Counted from the first letter of the stretch, positions 37,440 to 50,638 are shown. The stretch: 64,000 nucleotides of DNA from Chaetoderma sp. LZ-2023a (GCA_034401795.1 CM067367.1:78623579-78687578); one strand, 5' to 3'. Numbers and translations are program-made. The notes: generated from the letters alone by a model not told the origin.

Positions 37440-38010
37440 GTCACGTGTAATCTGAGGCGTGGGGTGGGTGGGGGGCTTTGATTGAAATGGGCGTGGCATA
37501 GCTAGAAAAGGATCCGCATATTGCCGGTATGACAAGACATTTTAAAAGCTTATTGCACATCGTGCTCTGCTTTGACATGAGCTAGTAGAGATAACCAAAC
37601 TGTCGTGGCTTATGGAATGAGATTCTTACACCAATTAAGGCGTGAGCGAGGTTTTATAATGTATCCAAAATACCTTTCAAAAGGCTTCAATTAGGCTGTG
37701 TCGCAATCACAATACGCAAAGAATGGCGTAGTTAAGCCAGTCATACATTTTTATACGTGTGTCATGTGTACGAATTGTATTTTTGACTACTTAATAATCA
37801 TGCTGTTCAACATTTTGAAACTAATTTGACTGAACGCTGTTGCTCTCATCGGCAGTCAAATTAGTCTTAGAATAGTCACTAGTAAATTTACCTATCTTGT
37901 CACCATGACACTGAGATTCTGGGAGTTAAGGGTTCGATCGATGCTAACACAGGCTAATCTTGGACGGAGCTTAGTTAGAGATGGGCGGGGCATAGCTAAA
38001 ATAGATGTAT
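37440..38010 (-). repeat. Palindrome-bearing repeat, inverted copies
   Basis: GGGCGTGGCATAGCTAGAAAAGGATCC at 37488-37514 is the reversed outer flank. At 37680-38010 the right flank (GTGTACGAATTGTATTTTTGACTACTTAATAATC), the palindrome (37803-37876, one arm shortened) and the left flank (GGATGGGCGGGGCATAGCTAAAAT) occur in reverse order. This gives at least one complete inverted copy and part of another. Confidence 0.75.
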
Positions 38011-38115
38011 CCATTACTTCATGTCTGCGCATGTTTGTTGCTTAGACAGTACTTTGTTAAATGTATGATTACTGCATTCTGCGGCTGTAGTAGTATAAAC
38101 ATCCTACAGCTGCAA

Positions 38116-38620
38116 TCAGTCCGTCTTTGCCTTTGCCCAGTGTGTCTTGTCCTCAGCCGAAATCCTTAGCTTTCTCAGGTCCATTCTTGACTTGAGTGTA
38201 CCGAGTCCTGCTTTCTTGAGGTCACCCCGTAGCACGCTCAGCAGATTTATACAATGACGTCCTCTCCTGGCTGTGTATTTGCTGGCTCCGAGTAAGGCGA
38301 ATTCCAAGACTCTCTCTGCTGGTGTCACTTCTGGCATCTTAGCACATGACCAAACATGGACCATCTTTGCTGGGCGACTTTTACAGACAGCGGCGACGTA
38401 TTACACATCTTATGTTGTGCATCGTTGAACAGTATGCTGGCTGGCCATCGGTATCCAGTGATGGTGCGTGGGTGTTTGCGGTGGCAGGCACCGAGTTTGT
38501 CTAGAGCTGCCTTTTGGAGCTGCCCATGGAGCTTTGTTAATACATATCGCTTACAAAGATACCTTTCATACAACAACTTGCAAGCGTGTCTAGCCAGTGA
38601 AAGCTGCTCAATAAAGAAAT
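38116..38620 (-). pseudogene. RTE-like LINE, C-terminal fragment (copy A)
   Basis: On the minus strand, LDKLGACHRKHPR, ITGYRWPASILFNDA and VAQQRWSMFGHVLR are followed by a frameshift near 38340. Then come MPEVTPAERVLEFALLG, RRGRHCINLLSVLRGDL and KAGLGTLKSRMDL, to a stop at 38116. This is the post-RT domain ('LGIRWPD.ISN..LY...QR.WR.FGHVLRM') of endonuclease-RT type LINEs. The plus-strand copy at 58450-59840 shares the same C-terminus and the first 40 bp of 3' UTR (CTACTACAGCC). Confidence 0.8.
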
Positions 38621-39592
38621 GCTAACGTGGCACCACATATATATATGGGCATACAGAATGCAGACAGCTATGTCATCATGGAATTTTAACTCGCTTAACA
38701 TATACTAATGTGCGGTTAAATTAAGACCATAATAATCAACAAGTAACACCAGCTTATATGTATAATGCATCTGCAATTGAAAGACTTATGTTTTACAAGA
38801 TCAAATCATTAGTGCAACGACAACAAAATGTCGCTATGTAGTTCGTGCCTGTATATGAAATAGTTCTGGAACGGCATGGTCCTGCTTCTCTCAGACGTAG
38901 TGACAGTCACAGGCTTTAAATAACCCATATCTACTCATCCTTAAAAGAGAGGTGAAAAATGAAGCCATGGATCATACTTATTGTGTAATGCATCATGTAT
39001 TAACTGAAGCAGTTCCTGAGTTGCTAGCTTGTACTGATAAATATGTGTAGGTACCCGGGTTAAGATTTTTATTGAATTCCAGTTTTTAAGTCCTTAGGAA
39101 ACGTAAGGAACCTAATGTGTCTATCAGGAATAACGCACCTTTTCTCACTCGTATGACACAGAGCGTCGTTTGGCAAATAAGAACTGTCCCTGAAGCATAG
39201 GTTGGATTTGCTGAGCAATTTTAGTGAGTTTGGATTTATTTTACAATCACTGTAATGTATGCCATTAAATATAAGATATGCAAACATATCAATGAGCACA
39301 TTAAATGCTAGTGTTCGCAAATTGAACCGCTAATGACTAAGTATAAATGTGGCATGCACGTGTCAAGTTTATAATAGTATGGGACATTAAAATTATTCTG
39401 CGTTTAAGACAAAGAGAAAACCACAAACATGTTTAACTGCCTCTAATTTAGAGTTCAGATATGCTGCAAAATGATAGCGGATTTAAATGTATTTGGCACT
39501 CAACATAATTTATACCATTAAGGGTAATATATTCAAATATGCGAATAGACACAGTACATAATGCATTTAACAGATGGAAACGCTCATGACTA
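38621..39592. other. Unassigned AT-rich interval
   Basis: No gene or clear repeat. A short (TA) run lies near 38639. Confidence 0.4.
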
Positions 39593-39692
39593 ATGATAGA
39601 GAGAGGAGGGGGAAGGGAGATTGGGAAAGAGGAACGAAGGGAGGGAAAGATGGGGAGAGAGAAGAGGAAGAACGAGAGAGAGAGAGAGAGAA

Positions 39693-39743
<51 letters not shown>

Positions 39744-39905
39744 GCGGGAGAGAGAGAGAAGGAGGGAGCGAGAGAGAGGAGAGGGAGAGAAAGGTAGAGA
39801 GAGAAAGAGAGAGAGAGGGGGAGAAAGGGGGAGAAAGGGGAAGATCGAGAGCGAAAGAGAGAGAGAGAGAGGGGAGGGGCGGGAGATAGAAAAGACGCAG
39901 GAGAA
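39593..39905. repeat. (GA)n-rich purine tract
   Basis: About 300 bp of almost pure purine on the plus strand, mainly GAGA with GGGAGA and AAAGA variants. Long Arg/Glu or Ser/Leu frames across it are artefacts. Confidence 0.96.
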
Positions 39906-41040
39906 AGGCAGAGAATGGGGTGTGATGGGGCAGTTATAATGCCACATATTCTAGATTTCAAGGCATTCATATAGATAATCTCCCAAACATTGGGTGATGC
40001 TCACCCTCTATGCACTGACGTGAAGACGAACATCGCCAATTATCCCAAAGTGATGCCATCAATGAGACCTCGAAACCACCTGCACATCTCTCCCGATACT
40101 TATTATATAGGTCTGACCAGGCAATACAACGGTATCAGGGCTAATTCGATGACGTCCATGGTTATATTCAGATAATCCTCCGTTACGTTATCTGAATTCA
40201 TGTGGCGGACGCGGCTCGCCTTTGATTCTCTGAGAAAATATTTGAATTCGTCCCCGGGCCATCTGACGTCTTAGATTCGTGTCAAAGTCTTGCTCTCTGG
40301 TCTTGTTGCACCACTCTCGCTATCACACTTGCATCAATAAACAACAACTCCATACTTAGATCATACTGCGAATTCATTGTCCTATTGTTACAACCATAAG
40401 TATAATGTAATTCAAACCTCTAACTAATATAAAGCATTGATGTCTGTACTATCTCTCGCGCGGACTACCGACCAGGTTCAAAAGGAGCCGAAAAGTGAAA
40501 CAAAGAGTGGACTAAAAGTGGATTAAAAGTTATCTACGTTTGCGCAAGACATGCAAATATATAGTACTCTCATTAACCCTCGCCTCGGCCAATCCTGGCC
40601 CGGCGCACCATCATTCCTAAATATGTGGTAGATGTCATCTTTTTGACCGATTCGTGTACTCGAGCGCCATTATAACCATACTGATTCAAGACTAATGTGT
40701 GCAGCGTTCGTTCCAATGATAACATCAATGGTCTCCAAAATCAGTAATTGTCTTGCTATTATATTGACTCGCCATTGTTGTACGCTAACACAGGCAACAA
40801 AAGTAATGGCTGCGGTCACGGCTTGACCCTCTAGCCCTTCTTATCCTGAATTCAAAATGAGAATGCACATTAATCTTTTATATCAAAAACATCTGCATTC
40901 TGAACATTCAGATTTTACAGTGTTATGCCATGGATATTCCCGTCGATGTGGCAGCTAGATCAGACAATCAGATATGTAATTCCACAATACGTAGATAGCA
41001 TTAGAGGTATACAATCTGTCAGTCAAGCATCAGAATCATA
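39906..41040. other. Unassigned interval
   Basis: No supported gene. Small frames (for example 39990-40175) lack domains. Confidence 0.35.
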
Positions 41041-41044
41041 TTTA

Positions 41045-41370
41045 TATCAGATAGGCTGACGTCACAATTAAAATACGTCATATGGCGTACCCATGTCGCT
41101 CATGAACTCTTAATAGTCCGCCACGTGTACGAAGTGTATGTCTTTACTACTTAATCACTTTCTGTTGACTATCTTGAAACTAATTTATTTGCCTGTGTGC
41201 TGCTGCTGCCATATGCGCACTGCAGAGATAAATTAGTTTCAAAACTTTCAACACTTTACCAATATAGGTTCCTGGAAATTGAGATTAAGAGAGCTTAGAG
41301 TTCGATCTATCCCAACACGGCCAAAGCGTGGGCGTAGTTTAGCTAGCGATGGACGGGGCATAGTTGAATT
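41045..41370 (-). repeat. Palindrome-bearing repeat, inverted copy
   Basis: The order is reversed relative to 34186-34480. First comes AGGCTGACGTCACAATT with TGACGTCA at 41057-41064, then ACGAAGTGTATGTCTTTACTACTTAATC, then the palindrome at 41161-41253 (arms TTGAAACTAATTTA and TAAATTAGTTTCAAAA, tip CTGCTGCTGCC/GCACTGCAGAG), and last GGGCGTAGTTTAGCTAGCGATGGACGGGGCATAG. Confidence 0.8.
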
Positions 41371-44064
41371 TGGATACAGCCAGTGTCTTCATTGGTCAGT
41401 CATTGTTTTACAAAGACCCCAGCATTATCCAGAAGTACCTGCACGTGTTTGATTAGCCAATATCAGTGACCTTTGTTCTTCAAATATGCTTCTTACTAGG
41501 TAATTCTTGTTTAATAGTATTGTACCCATTCGCTTATGATTATGTTTCATTTCGCTAAGACGCACACGTTAGCTACGTAGTTATTTTGATAGAATAAAGG
41601 AGAGATACTAGTTGAAGTATCTACATTGTTGTTCCGGCAATAACAATAATGGGAAGGACTAACTCCTTTACATATACGATACAATCCCTCAGCAAGCCAT
41701 GCCGATTGCTAAATGAGGACACAACATGAGCCCACCCCACTTTGACCAAATAGGGAGGTAATTCAAGAATGCAGCTGATATACATAGTCATAAAGCCATC
41801 TTTCTGATTAAAATTAGTACAAATAAAATAAATTCATCTCCACTGAAGGCTCCCGGTTCCTCTTAGAATGCACAAGATTCACTATGAGAGGGTCTAGATT
41901 TCAGAATTACTCCGGGCGAAGACCCTCGTACTCCCGACTGCTGGTATGGGCCCCAACATAGTCACCTGCCAGGGTCCACATACACATAAAGGAATAGCAG
42001 GTTCGTGCAAGAATGCCGCACCATAATTTCTAGATTTACTGCTAACTGCTCTACTGCAGTCACTTGTCAAATGTGTCATTACTCTACGGTTTAATAAGCA
42101 AATAGAAGTATTGGTCCGGTATTGACAGGCGCGGATCCAAGCATACGCACATCTATGCACACATACGAACAGCTATGCATAGTAAACATATCATGACATT
42201 TGACTGCAGATTTCAAAAAATATCTAATTTGTCCCACCCTTCAAATAGCGTGGCCAATACTTCTGTATTTAAGGTTGCTAAGATTATGTTTCTATGACCG
42301 AGAGTAACAACATTCCAATACTATAATTTGAAGAGTAGTCAAAAGCCTTATTATGGACAATCAAAAGTGGTGTGCTAATTTTTGCGCACCTTCCGTTAGC
42401 GAGAATTTCAGCTCTGTCTCAAATCGATATATTAACGGCAGTGTACAAGTAGTTTGCGACACAGACCCTGCCATGACCGAGAGCCAAAACAACTAACTTC
42501 AATAATGAACAAATTAGCAAATTTGGCCTCTAAAATATTGCCGGTGGTTAGGCCAACGGAATGATCATACCTGTACATAATTAACTTCTATCATTGACTA
42601 TAAGTTCCAATCTACAGCGCAATTTGGACAAAGGCGTAACATCGGCTTTGAGTTCTCGCTAATATGACTATCCCTGCCTGAAGGGATATCGGCTTTAACG
42701 CTTACGCAGCAAATTGGATATGCCGCTGAATAGCCATATGACTGAATCGATACCAACAATTTAGCAACTCATTCCAGCAGCATGATTTCCCAAACAAACT
42801 GCATAATGGCTAGTTTGTTTTGACACAAAAATGAATGGCTTAATGATAAGCGGCACAATAGCGCTACATACGGTGGGTTGGGTAGTGAGCGAATGGGCGG
42901 CGTACATAGCAAGTACTAAATATATACGCTGAGAGCAATTTAATCAAATCCGGTCAATGGTCATATTAATTATTCCAGTTCCCTACAGATAATTAAACTC
43001 ATGATTTGCGAAAGAGCAAATATGCTGAATATTTTCAAAATGTCTAGACTGAAAGTTGTTGCTGCCCTAAATAGCAACACGTTTCAGCATATATAATACC
43101 ACAATCGCCAAACAGATTACAAGAGTTCTAGCAAAAACCTGGTCTTGTCTCCATATATTATTTAACCAGTAAGCGTTCGCACTATAGGCCTATTCCCAAA
43201 TTACAAATAGGCCCACACTTAATACACTGCGATTATGTGTGATGCGATGAAACTGGCGACGACTCTCTAAAACGTTGGGCTTATGTAGCCTCGGCGCGAT
43301 TGCGTACATCTCCCAGCAAATAGTTTCGCTCAAACACTACCAAATGGTAAGCTCTCTCATGTCAACTGGCAGCGGCCCTTAATTGTAAGATAGAATTAGA
43401 TCATATGTTGTTATTTTTTGTTTGGAGCATTTGAGATATAGAATACTTGGTCCATTTAGGCTGACTATTTGAATGCAGATGTATGTCTAAGCCTGTCTTC
43501 CCGATGGTCTTTGTGAGTTGTTAGATATCTGTCTGTTTCATCGGATGATTACAATAGTCCTTCTCCGCAACAGCATATAGAGAGGGATGTTACGCATACA
43601 GTGAAACTAGCTACTCTTCATTTTCAAACACCCATTCACTAGACATTTTAAGGAGCTAAGAAAATAATATTAATTGTTTGCAAATTGGCAAAAACATGCA
43701 TGTTGACTGAAATGTAACATCTATATCTTATTGTTGGGTTATCTTAGTGGAATATCGTATTGCATAGAAATGGTATTAAGGTGGTATTTTATGGTATATC
43801 TCGGCGCACGGTCTGCATTAAGTCTGAGAGATTGATTTTATTTGGTGTCTAGGCGGATGTTACATAAGACTTAGAATATCTTTGAAAATGAAAGGCAATA
43901 AACTAACTACCAGAAGGCGAATGCCTGCAGCCTACGCGTGATGCAAAAACGTGACTTGGATTTTAATGGAGTTTAAAGTAGAGGTGTATCAGTTTAATTT
44001 ATAGGTAGGAAATCTTGTACCGGATAATGATAATGATTATGATGTCTCGTCGCTGTTGTTGTCG
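41371..44064. other. Unassigned intergenic sequence
   Basis: A 2.7 kb stretch without a supported gene. A decayed palindrome core occurs at 43021-43095 (CTGAATATTTTCAAAATGTCTAGACTG, GTTGTTGCTGCC, then AGCAACACGTTTCAGCATAT). It shows the repeat once lay here too. Confidence 0.45.
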
Positions 44065-44132
44065 TTATCGACGACGACGAAGATAAGATAATGAAGACGA
44101 GGACGACGACGACGACGACGACGATGATGATA
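44065..44132. repeat. (GAC)n microsatellite
   Basis: CGACGACGACGA-type repeats with interruptions, ending GATGATGAT. The downstream plus frame to 44345 has a few Cys (NECGCKITCRIEP) but starts within the repeat, so it is not called. Confidence 0.85.
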
Positions 44133-44951
44133 TACCTATTCAACAGAGCATCTCCTATATTGTACGACATTTTTCATCGTAAAACCTGCCGTAAGCAACC
44201 ACCGTATTGTTCAACAAGAAGCTATGCTAGTCTCCCACCAGATGATATGCCTTTAGGGAATGCGAATAATAACGAATGTGGTTGCAAGATCACATGTCGT
44301 ATTGAACCATTCATTGGGCCAAAATGTTATTTTAAGCACGTTTGACTGTATGTCTAGCTTAATATTGAAATGGTTAAACATGATTTAGTATTGAGATCAA
44401 AACATCCTGCTACGGAAAGCTGCCGTGTCAGCCATGTCAGTCACATTGTATTTTGCTTTGTAACCGTGCCTATTTTGTCTCAGTGTCTTTGTGGGGTTTT
44501 TTCTTATTACATTTAGTGTTCAGCCTAACAGCTGATCGCCACATCATGATACTCGGTGATTATCGTGTGAGTTGATAGTGTGTAGAATACTAGAATTGAC
44601 CAAAGAATGCAGAAATGTAATCATCATTCACCCCGTTTAGTGGGGAAGATACGAGGCGTTTTCATGGGAATTGTGCAAATGGTGATACAAACATGAAATT
44701 CAGCACGATCTATGCAGGTCACTTTTCGCATTTATCGAATCAAACATTTGAACATCCAAAATGGCACCCATTTCTTCAATATGGCCGCTGAATTCACTAC
44801 CTATTTACATGCAAATGGCCGAGGTTTGTCAAATTACGTAATACTGGTGTCGATGTACGTGTTTTAAATATGTAGATATCGTATTTATTCATGTAATTTC
44901 CATCATGACTGCAAATGTATTTTAATTCTCAATTACTAAAATTCATCATGA

Positions 44952-45146
44952 ATGTCATTTTCACTATTACTCCTACTGGTACATGGAACCACGGCGTGTC
45001 GTGCAGCTGAGACCAGCTCAGAAGTATGCACACATCTGGCTGCATTCCTTCGTGCAGGAACACTTAGCCAGTTTCTAGAAACGTGCCACTATTGGCGGAC
45101 GGGCTGTCCAGTATATCCACCAGATTGCTCTATGCATGATCGATGA
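44952..45146 (+). CDS. Possible small secreted Cys-containing peptide (weak)
   Basis: The 64-codon frame starts with a hydrophobic MSFSLLLLLVHGTTACRA that resembles a signal peptide. A short mature part follows with Cys at EVCTHL, ETCHYW, TGCPVY and DCSMHDR. There is no homology I recognise, no splice or promoter evidence, and frames of this length arise by chance in 64 kb. Low confidence. Confidence 0.15.
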   Translation: MSFSLLLLLVHGTTACRAAETSSEVCTHLAAFLRAGTLSQFLETCHYWRTGCPVYPPDCSMHDR

Positions 45147-45149
45147 CTG

Positions 45150-46736
45150 AGTGGACATTTTAATTCTTCATATACATGATCTTCGCACGGTTTCTTCCAG
45201 GCAACAGCGATGATCACAAACGTTCCTAGAATCTTTGGTATCTAAGGAAAAGCTGAAGAAAGCAGCCTTCTCGCCATGATAATATCAGGTCAAGACGAAG
45301 GGCAAGCCACTTGAAAAACTGTGAATCCCTGAACACCGTTGAAGAGAATTAACTTAGAGCACCGCTTCGCCATTACACTGGTGGTTGCTGCTAAGATAAC
45401 CACACCCGATATGATGAACACTGATTGGCTGGAAAATTCCTAAGAAAGCCAGCCACTCTGTAAAAGATAATACAAGACAGAGCAGAAGGCATAAAAAGCT
45501 GATCGATTTGTGATCTCAGGACCAAGGTGGTGAAAGGTTTCTCAGTCGCTCCCTTGGAAAAATCGCACTGTGGGACTGCCAGGGATTCAACCGCTCACCA
45601 TGGACTATAGTCTGCACAGGCAGCGGGACAACCGTAAATTTAGAGAGGGCTGCTTCGCAACATAGATTTCTCCATCTCCAGCAAACCACCACCTCCTCAC
45701 CACTCTGAAAATTTCCCTAAACTGAGGCCTCCACATCATCTACTGACTCGGGAAAGAAGCTACCTACACTCCAACTGCACTGCAGATTCCTTTTCAGTAA
45801 GACTTTGCCTGAATCATCTTGGCTCGACTTCCGTCGCTTCTGCCTTCCTTCCGCTACCCAAAGCGACTGCCACAGCTTATTATATTCTAGCTGTGCTATT
45901 CGCTAGATTCGGCCTCCTCGGCAGACGAATTAATTTTCTTCACGCTGCCTCTTTAAGACCGCTTATGACAAGAGGAAGCCATTGAACTTTCATCCATTCT
46001 TGCAAGTTCCATTCACCCCGACTATTGTGATCTCTGGCCGTCGATGATTAAACCACCACATGACGTTGTGCCTTGGAAAATATAAATATATATATATCAA
46101 GACTGGTAAAAAGCCTAGACCACAGGGGTGCGCGACTGTTTTCTACCGTAGCTATGACTGTTTCTACGGTGCATAGCAATTGAAATGTGCATGATTAAGA
46201 TCTTAAAATACACACACTAACCCAGTTCTTTTTTTTTTCTCGTACAGAATCTTTAGAGATACCACCATAAGCACCCTCTTTTCGATTGATTCTCCCCCCG
46301 GTTCCCAGTGGCAGTTCCATTTCTCCCTAAGGAACATTCAGATAGCCGAGCGGCCATCTTAGTCGTAAAATTGCGGACTACGATCTAGTGCACTGTTCAA
46401 TGTGAAACCAGATTATTAGCGTTGTAATAGCATCACCTTCCTTGCGTATTATTACCAGTATGGACGTCCACCCATTTTCGTAGCTCTTTTTGAGCAGATG
46501 ACCCTTTAATGCAGAAATATACCCTGCCAAACTTTACTTTCTCAGTAGACCCCACACATTTCACCTGGACTACTTCTAACTAGTGATAATTGTCGCAAGC
46601 GGCCTATCTCCCCCTCCGCCGAAACTCCCGCAATCGATGCACACCATCCATCTGCACTGTCGCGGACCCTAAGAGTATATTTACCGCTAGGATTAGGAAA
46701 GCTGAGTTCCTCAGTTTGCTATGCCTCTCAGTTCGC
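45150..46736. other. Unassigned, GC-richer interval
   Basis: Compositionally different (more C) from its AT-rich neighbours from about 45250 and probably part of an old element that continues into the tandem duplication. No domain is recognised on either strand. Confidence 0.35.
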
Positions 46737-48887
46737 CTCAATCGCAACCACACTCAACGATCATCGGCCTTTGGCAAGCACTGTTGCAAATGGTCGCAAT
46801 ACTGATTCCGCCGGCTAAGACTGCTCTCCATGGACACTCTCGCCTGAGGCCTCAAGCTACCATCCACCACCTGCCTTCTTCCTTCAACCATTCAAACAGG
46901 TCCTCTGACCCGTACCTATGTCTTGTAGGGAAAGTTCACCACACTAAAAGCTTGCACCGGCCAATAGGGTGCCTTGAGTTCATCTCCCTTACTGAGTGAA
47001 GAACCTAACGGCGTAACTATCCATCCGCCACAGCTTAGCGTAATTTTTCTTTTCAACCTCTTGGTTAGGCAACGGTAGCATTAGTTATATGACCCTGCAA
47101 CTAACACCGGTTCCTGCGACTGAACCAGATAACCACCATGTCTCAGGAATCCCTTCCCAGTTCGTCACATCTTCTTAACACCATAGCTCAGTGGAGGTTA
47201 TCCTAAATGGTCTCCTCTTTTGTTACATGGGCCTTTTGTGCGTCGGAAATCCGAGAAGATCGTCCCCTAGAAAGCGTCAAGCCCTTTTTGAAGTTTTCTT
47301 AACTCTCCTCCCATCCTACTTTAAGCAGACCTTTGATACGTAATTAGCTCTCAGGGCAAAATCACTTTCTCGACCAACTAACCTTAAATATACACTTAGA
47401 CTGACGAGACGAATATCGACCGCTAGTGAGTGGCCGATTGCCTGTGATGGATAGGAACAGTTTGCTGTCTCTTCTCCCACGCCTCGCACTTAGGACACGA
47501 CCACCGCCGCAATCACATTGACTCATCTCGCCACCTACCCCACTGCAGGACCCTCTTCAACCACAACTCTATCAACCGCTGCTCCTAATTCAGCCCACGT
47601 CATTCAGAACACGCCTGCAGGAACGAACGTACGCATCGACGCCGCCCTCCTCTGCTCGGACTGAGGGGAACGCCTCAACCGCAACCACACTCAACGATCA
47701 TCGGCCTTTGGCAAGCACTGTTGCGAATGATCGCAATACTGATTCCGCTGGGTAAGACTGCTCTCCATGGATACTCTCGCCTGAGACCTCAAGCTACCAT
47801 CCACCACCTGCCTTCTTTCTTCAACCATTCAAACCGTCCTCTGACCCGTATTTACGCCTTGTTGGGAAAGTTCACCACCCTAAAAGCTTGCACCGGCCAC
47901 TAGAGTGCCTTAAGAGCATCTCCCTTACTGAGCGAAGAACCCAACGGCGTAACTATCCATCCCCCACTGCTTAGCGTAATTTTTCTTTTCAACCTCTTGG
48001 TTAGGCAAAGGTAGCATTAGTTATATGACTCTGCAACTAACACCGGTTCCTGCGAATGAACCAGATAACCGCCATGTCTCAGGAATTCCTTCCCAGTTCG
48101 TCAGGTCTTCTTAACACCATAGCTCGGTGGAGGTTATCCTAAATGGTCTCCTCTTTTGTTACATGGGGCTGTTGTGCGTCGGAAATCCGAGAAGCTCGTC
48201 CCCTAGAAAGTGTCAAGCCCTTTTTGGTATCGCTCAAGGTGGTCTAATAGCCCCGAGCCAAAAATTCACCCCACCATGTAAGGGAAGATGTTCCCTAATA
48301 GCCTAACCAATCACATCCTTCTGTGGCTGCCCAAGGCCTTAGCCCACAAAAGGACTCTTACTAGTCTAAATCCAGTGGTTCGCACGGGATCCCCTCTATA
48401 AATGTCAGTGCTAGGCACACACAGAAGGCCTCATTGGACACCCGCAGAGAACTTCCGATCAACTAGTTGGCGATGATTAACAACTTATTTCCCCTAAGTG
48501 TTCTTTCGAACATTAAAGTAGAACTCTCCTCACATCCTACTTTGACCTTTGATACGTAATTAGCTCTCAGAGAAAAATGACTTTCTCGACCAACTAACCT
48601 TAAATATACACTTAGACTGACGAGATGAATATCGGCCACTAGTGAGTGGCCGATTGCCTGTGATGGATAGGAACAGTTTGCTGTCTCTTCTCCCACTCCT
48701 CCCACTTAGGACACGACCACCGCCGCAATCACATCGACTCATCTAGCCACCTACCCCACTGCAGGACCCTCTTCAACCACAACTCTATCAACCGCTGCTC
48801 CTAATTCAGCCCACGTCATTCAGAACACACCTGCAGGAACGAACGTACACATCGACACCACCCTCCTCTGCTCGGACTGAGGGGAAT
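46737..48887. repeat. Tandem duplication of a 0.94-1.2 kb block
   Basis: Copy A (46737-47672) and copy B (47673-48887) are direct, roughly 90% alike by eye, and abut. Both start CAACCACACTCAACGATCATC and end CTCTGCTCGGACTGAGGGG. Copy B carries an extra segment of about 280 bp (48226-48518) where copy A has only TTGAAGTTTTC. The extra piece includes CCCCTCTATAAATGTCAGTG and resembles retrotransposon end sequence. No protein is recognisable; on composition this may be LTR or DIRS terminal material. Confidence 0.85.
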
Positions 48888-49640
48888 GGGTAGAGCATGG
48901 ATAAAACTAAACACTCATGAACAACGTCGCAACCCAGTTAGATGGCCAAGGTATGCATGGCTTCACTGCGCCTCGAGCTCCCTTCAGCGGGCAACTAGGA
49001 TGAGAGCATCTGACTCACCACCGCGGACAAAGCAATCACGTCATTGCAGGCTATGCGTGTACAGGCACCTAGACATGCTGGAAATGTCCGTCCGAACCTA
49101 TGCATGTCCAAGGAGATGGCTGACCACTCCGGTAAGCATATACTTGTGGAGGAGTCCCAACCTCGTGCAAACAAGTTGGTGTCACAGGACCCAAGACCGA
49201 CACTAAGGACCGAGAGATGCCCAGGAAGCTGAAGTGCATCAGGAGCCTCTGCCTCCTCATTGGAGCAGGCCCTTTGCCGCTTGACTGATACTTCTGCCTG
49301 GGCGCCAAAGGGGCCATGGACAGCGTGCAGGAATACGTGTACGACGCCAGACCTCCCAGTCCCAGAGACGCTTGTGGGGATGGGATGGGGTGGGGTGGGT
49401 GAGGGTAACTTGTGCAGAATGGCGGCCACCTGGCCACACTGTGTCAGCACGCTTTTAAATATTTGTTTGGGAGATTGTTGTCTACCTCGAGATGGCTCCT
49501 CCCCGGAAGGCTGCATGCTTCCATTACATGTTCCTTGAGTGCTGACTGGTGGATGGAATGGCGTTATGGTCGCTGCTTGTGGGCAATGGGATTAAGCCTT
49601 GCGTCCTTGGCACAGGTTTCTATTATACATCATCACCACA
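48888..49640. other. Unassigned; open frames on both strands
   Basis: Overlapping frames of 106 (plus, from 48886) and 173 codons (minus, 48995-49516) show no known domain. A G-rich tract (GGGATGGGGTGGGGTGGG) lies at 49380-49400. It could be part of the element that includes the duplication to the left. Confidence 0.3.
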
Positions 49641-50265
49641 AATTTGTTCATAATCTGAAGGTCATCATCACCGACTGTTGTTAGACTGTGACAAAGGTAG
49701 TGGAGATGAGGCTATCACCAAAGGTAAGCTGCCACAACTTGAAGAAGCACTACAAACCATCAAATGCTTTCGGATAGCATTGCAGTGGATCCCCTCACAC
49801 TGTGGAGTCCAAGGAAATGAGGAAGCAGACAAGATGGCAAAGATGAGTGCAGAAGAGAATCAGACAGAAAACATGGTTACCCATACAGAGATGAAGACTA
49901 TCATCAAGTCACTCTATAGAACACCTCAATCAGAAAATGCCTACCATCATCTCTCGAGGCCAGAGCAAGTGACCATTTTTCCTCTCAGAACTGGACATAA
50001 CAGACTAAACCAGCACATGTACAGGCGGTTCCACCTTACGACATCGCCCGCTTGTCCTTGTGAAGAAGCAGAACAGACCACAGAGTACATACTTCAATGT
50101 TGCAGTACGTATCAGCTGCTGAGAGATGAGATCTGGCCTTTGTCAACCTCTTTTCTTGAAAAGCTGTATGGGCCTGTGGAAGAACTGCAGAAAACCACAG
50201 ATTTTATCTTGAGAACAGCTCTCCAAGTGTGATACCAGCGATCGAAAAGAAGAAGAAGAAGTGGA
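49640..50265 (+). pseudogene. LINE C-terminus: RNase H and zinc knuckle (I-clade-like)
   Basis: KVIITDCC at about 49657 fits an RNase H Asp motif. After a shift the frame 49678-50232 carries FRIALQWIPSHCGVQGNEEA, DKMAK (RNase H end), FPLRTGHNRLNQHMYRRF, SPACPCEEAEQTTEYILQCC (zinc knuckle C-x-C...H-x4-C type, with Y-I replacing part) and the stop. An (AAG)n tail follows at 50244-50263. RNase H plus this knuckle is typical of I/Jockey-group LINEs. Everything upstream is missing through 5' truncation. Confidence 0.85.
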
Positions 50266-50638
50266 GATTTTATCACATACGTTCCATTTCTACCATATGG
50301 ATTTCTTTCCTTTACAATGGAAGGCTTGCATTATCTCAAACCCACTGGATGCATCAAAAATCACACCACTTACTTTCTCTGGGTCCATTGCAGCAGCTGC
50401 TCCGTGCACGTGGGTTCATCAAGTATTGGCTCCTTGTCCAAGGACAATCCACATTTCCTCGAGACCAAGCAGGTTCACTGACAGAGATATGGCACATGCA
50501 CACAGTTACATCAGTACCGTTGGCGTTTTTTATGAGTATAATCAGTTGTTTTTCAATTATGTCAGCTAGCTGTCATTTCTACTAATTATAAAGTTGGTCG
50601 TTGCCTCTAAGGGAGGAAGGGCAGGCTGATTCTCATGT

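Noticed and set aside
39567-39970. Arg/Glu-rich and Ser/Leu-rich open frames over 120 codons
   Set aside because: Products of the GA-rich purine tract.
46345-46420. tRNA-like stretch (AGATAGCCGAGCGGCC ... GTTCAATG)
   Set aside because: The A-box resemblance is fair but there is no proper B box, and the arms do not pair into a cloverleaf.
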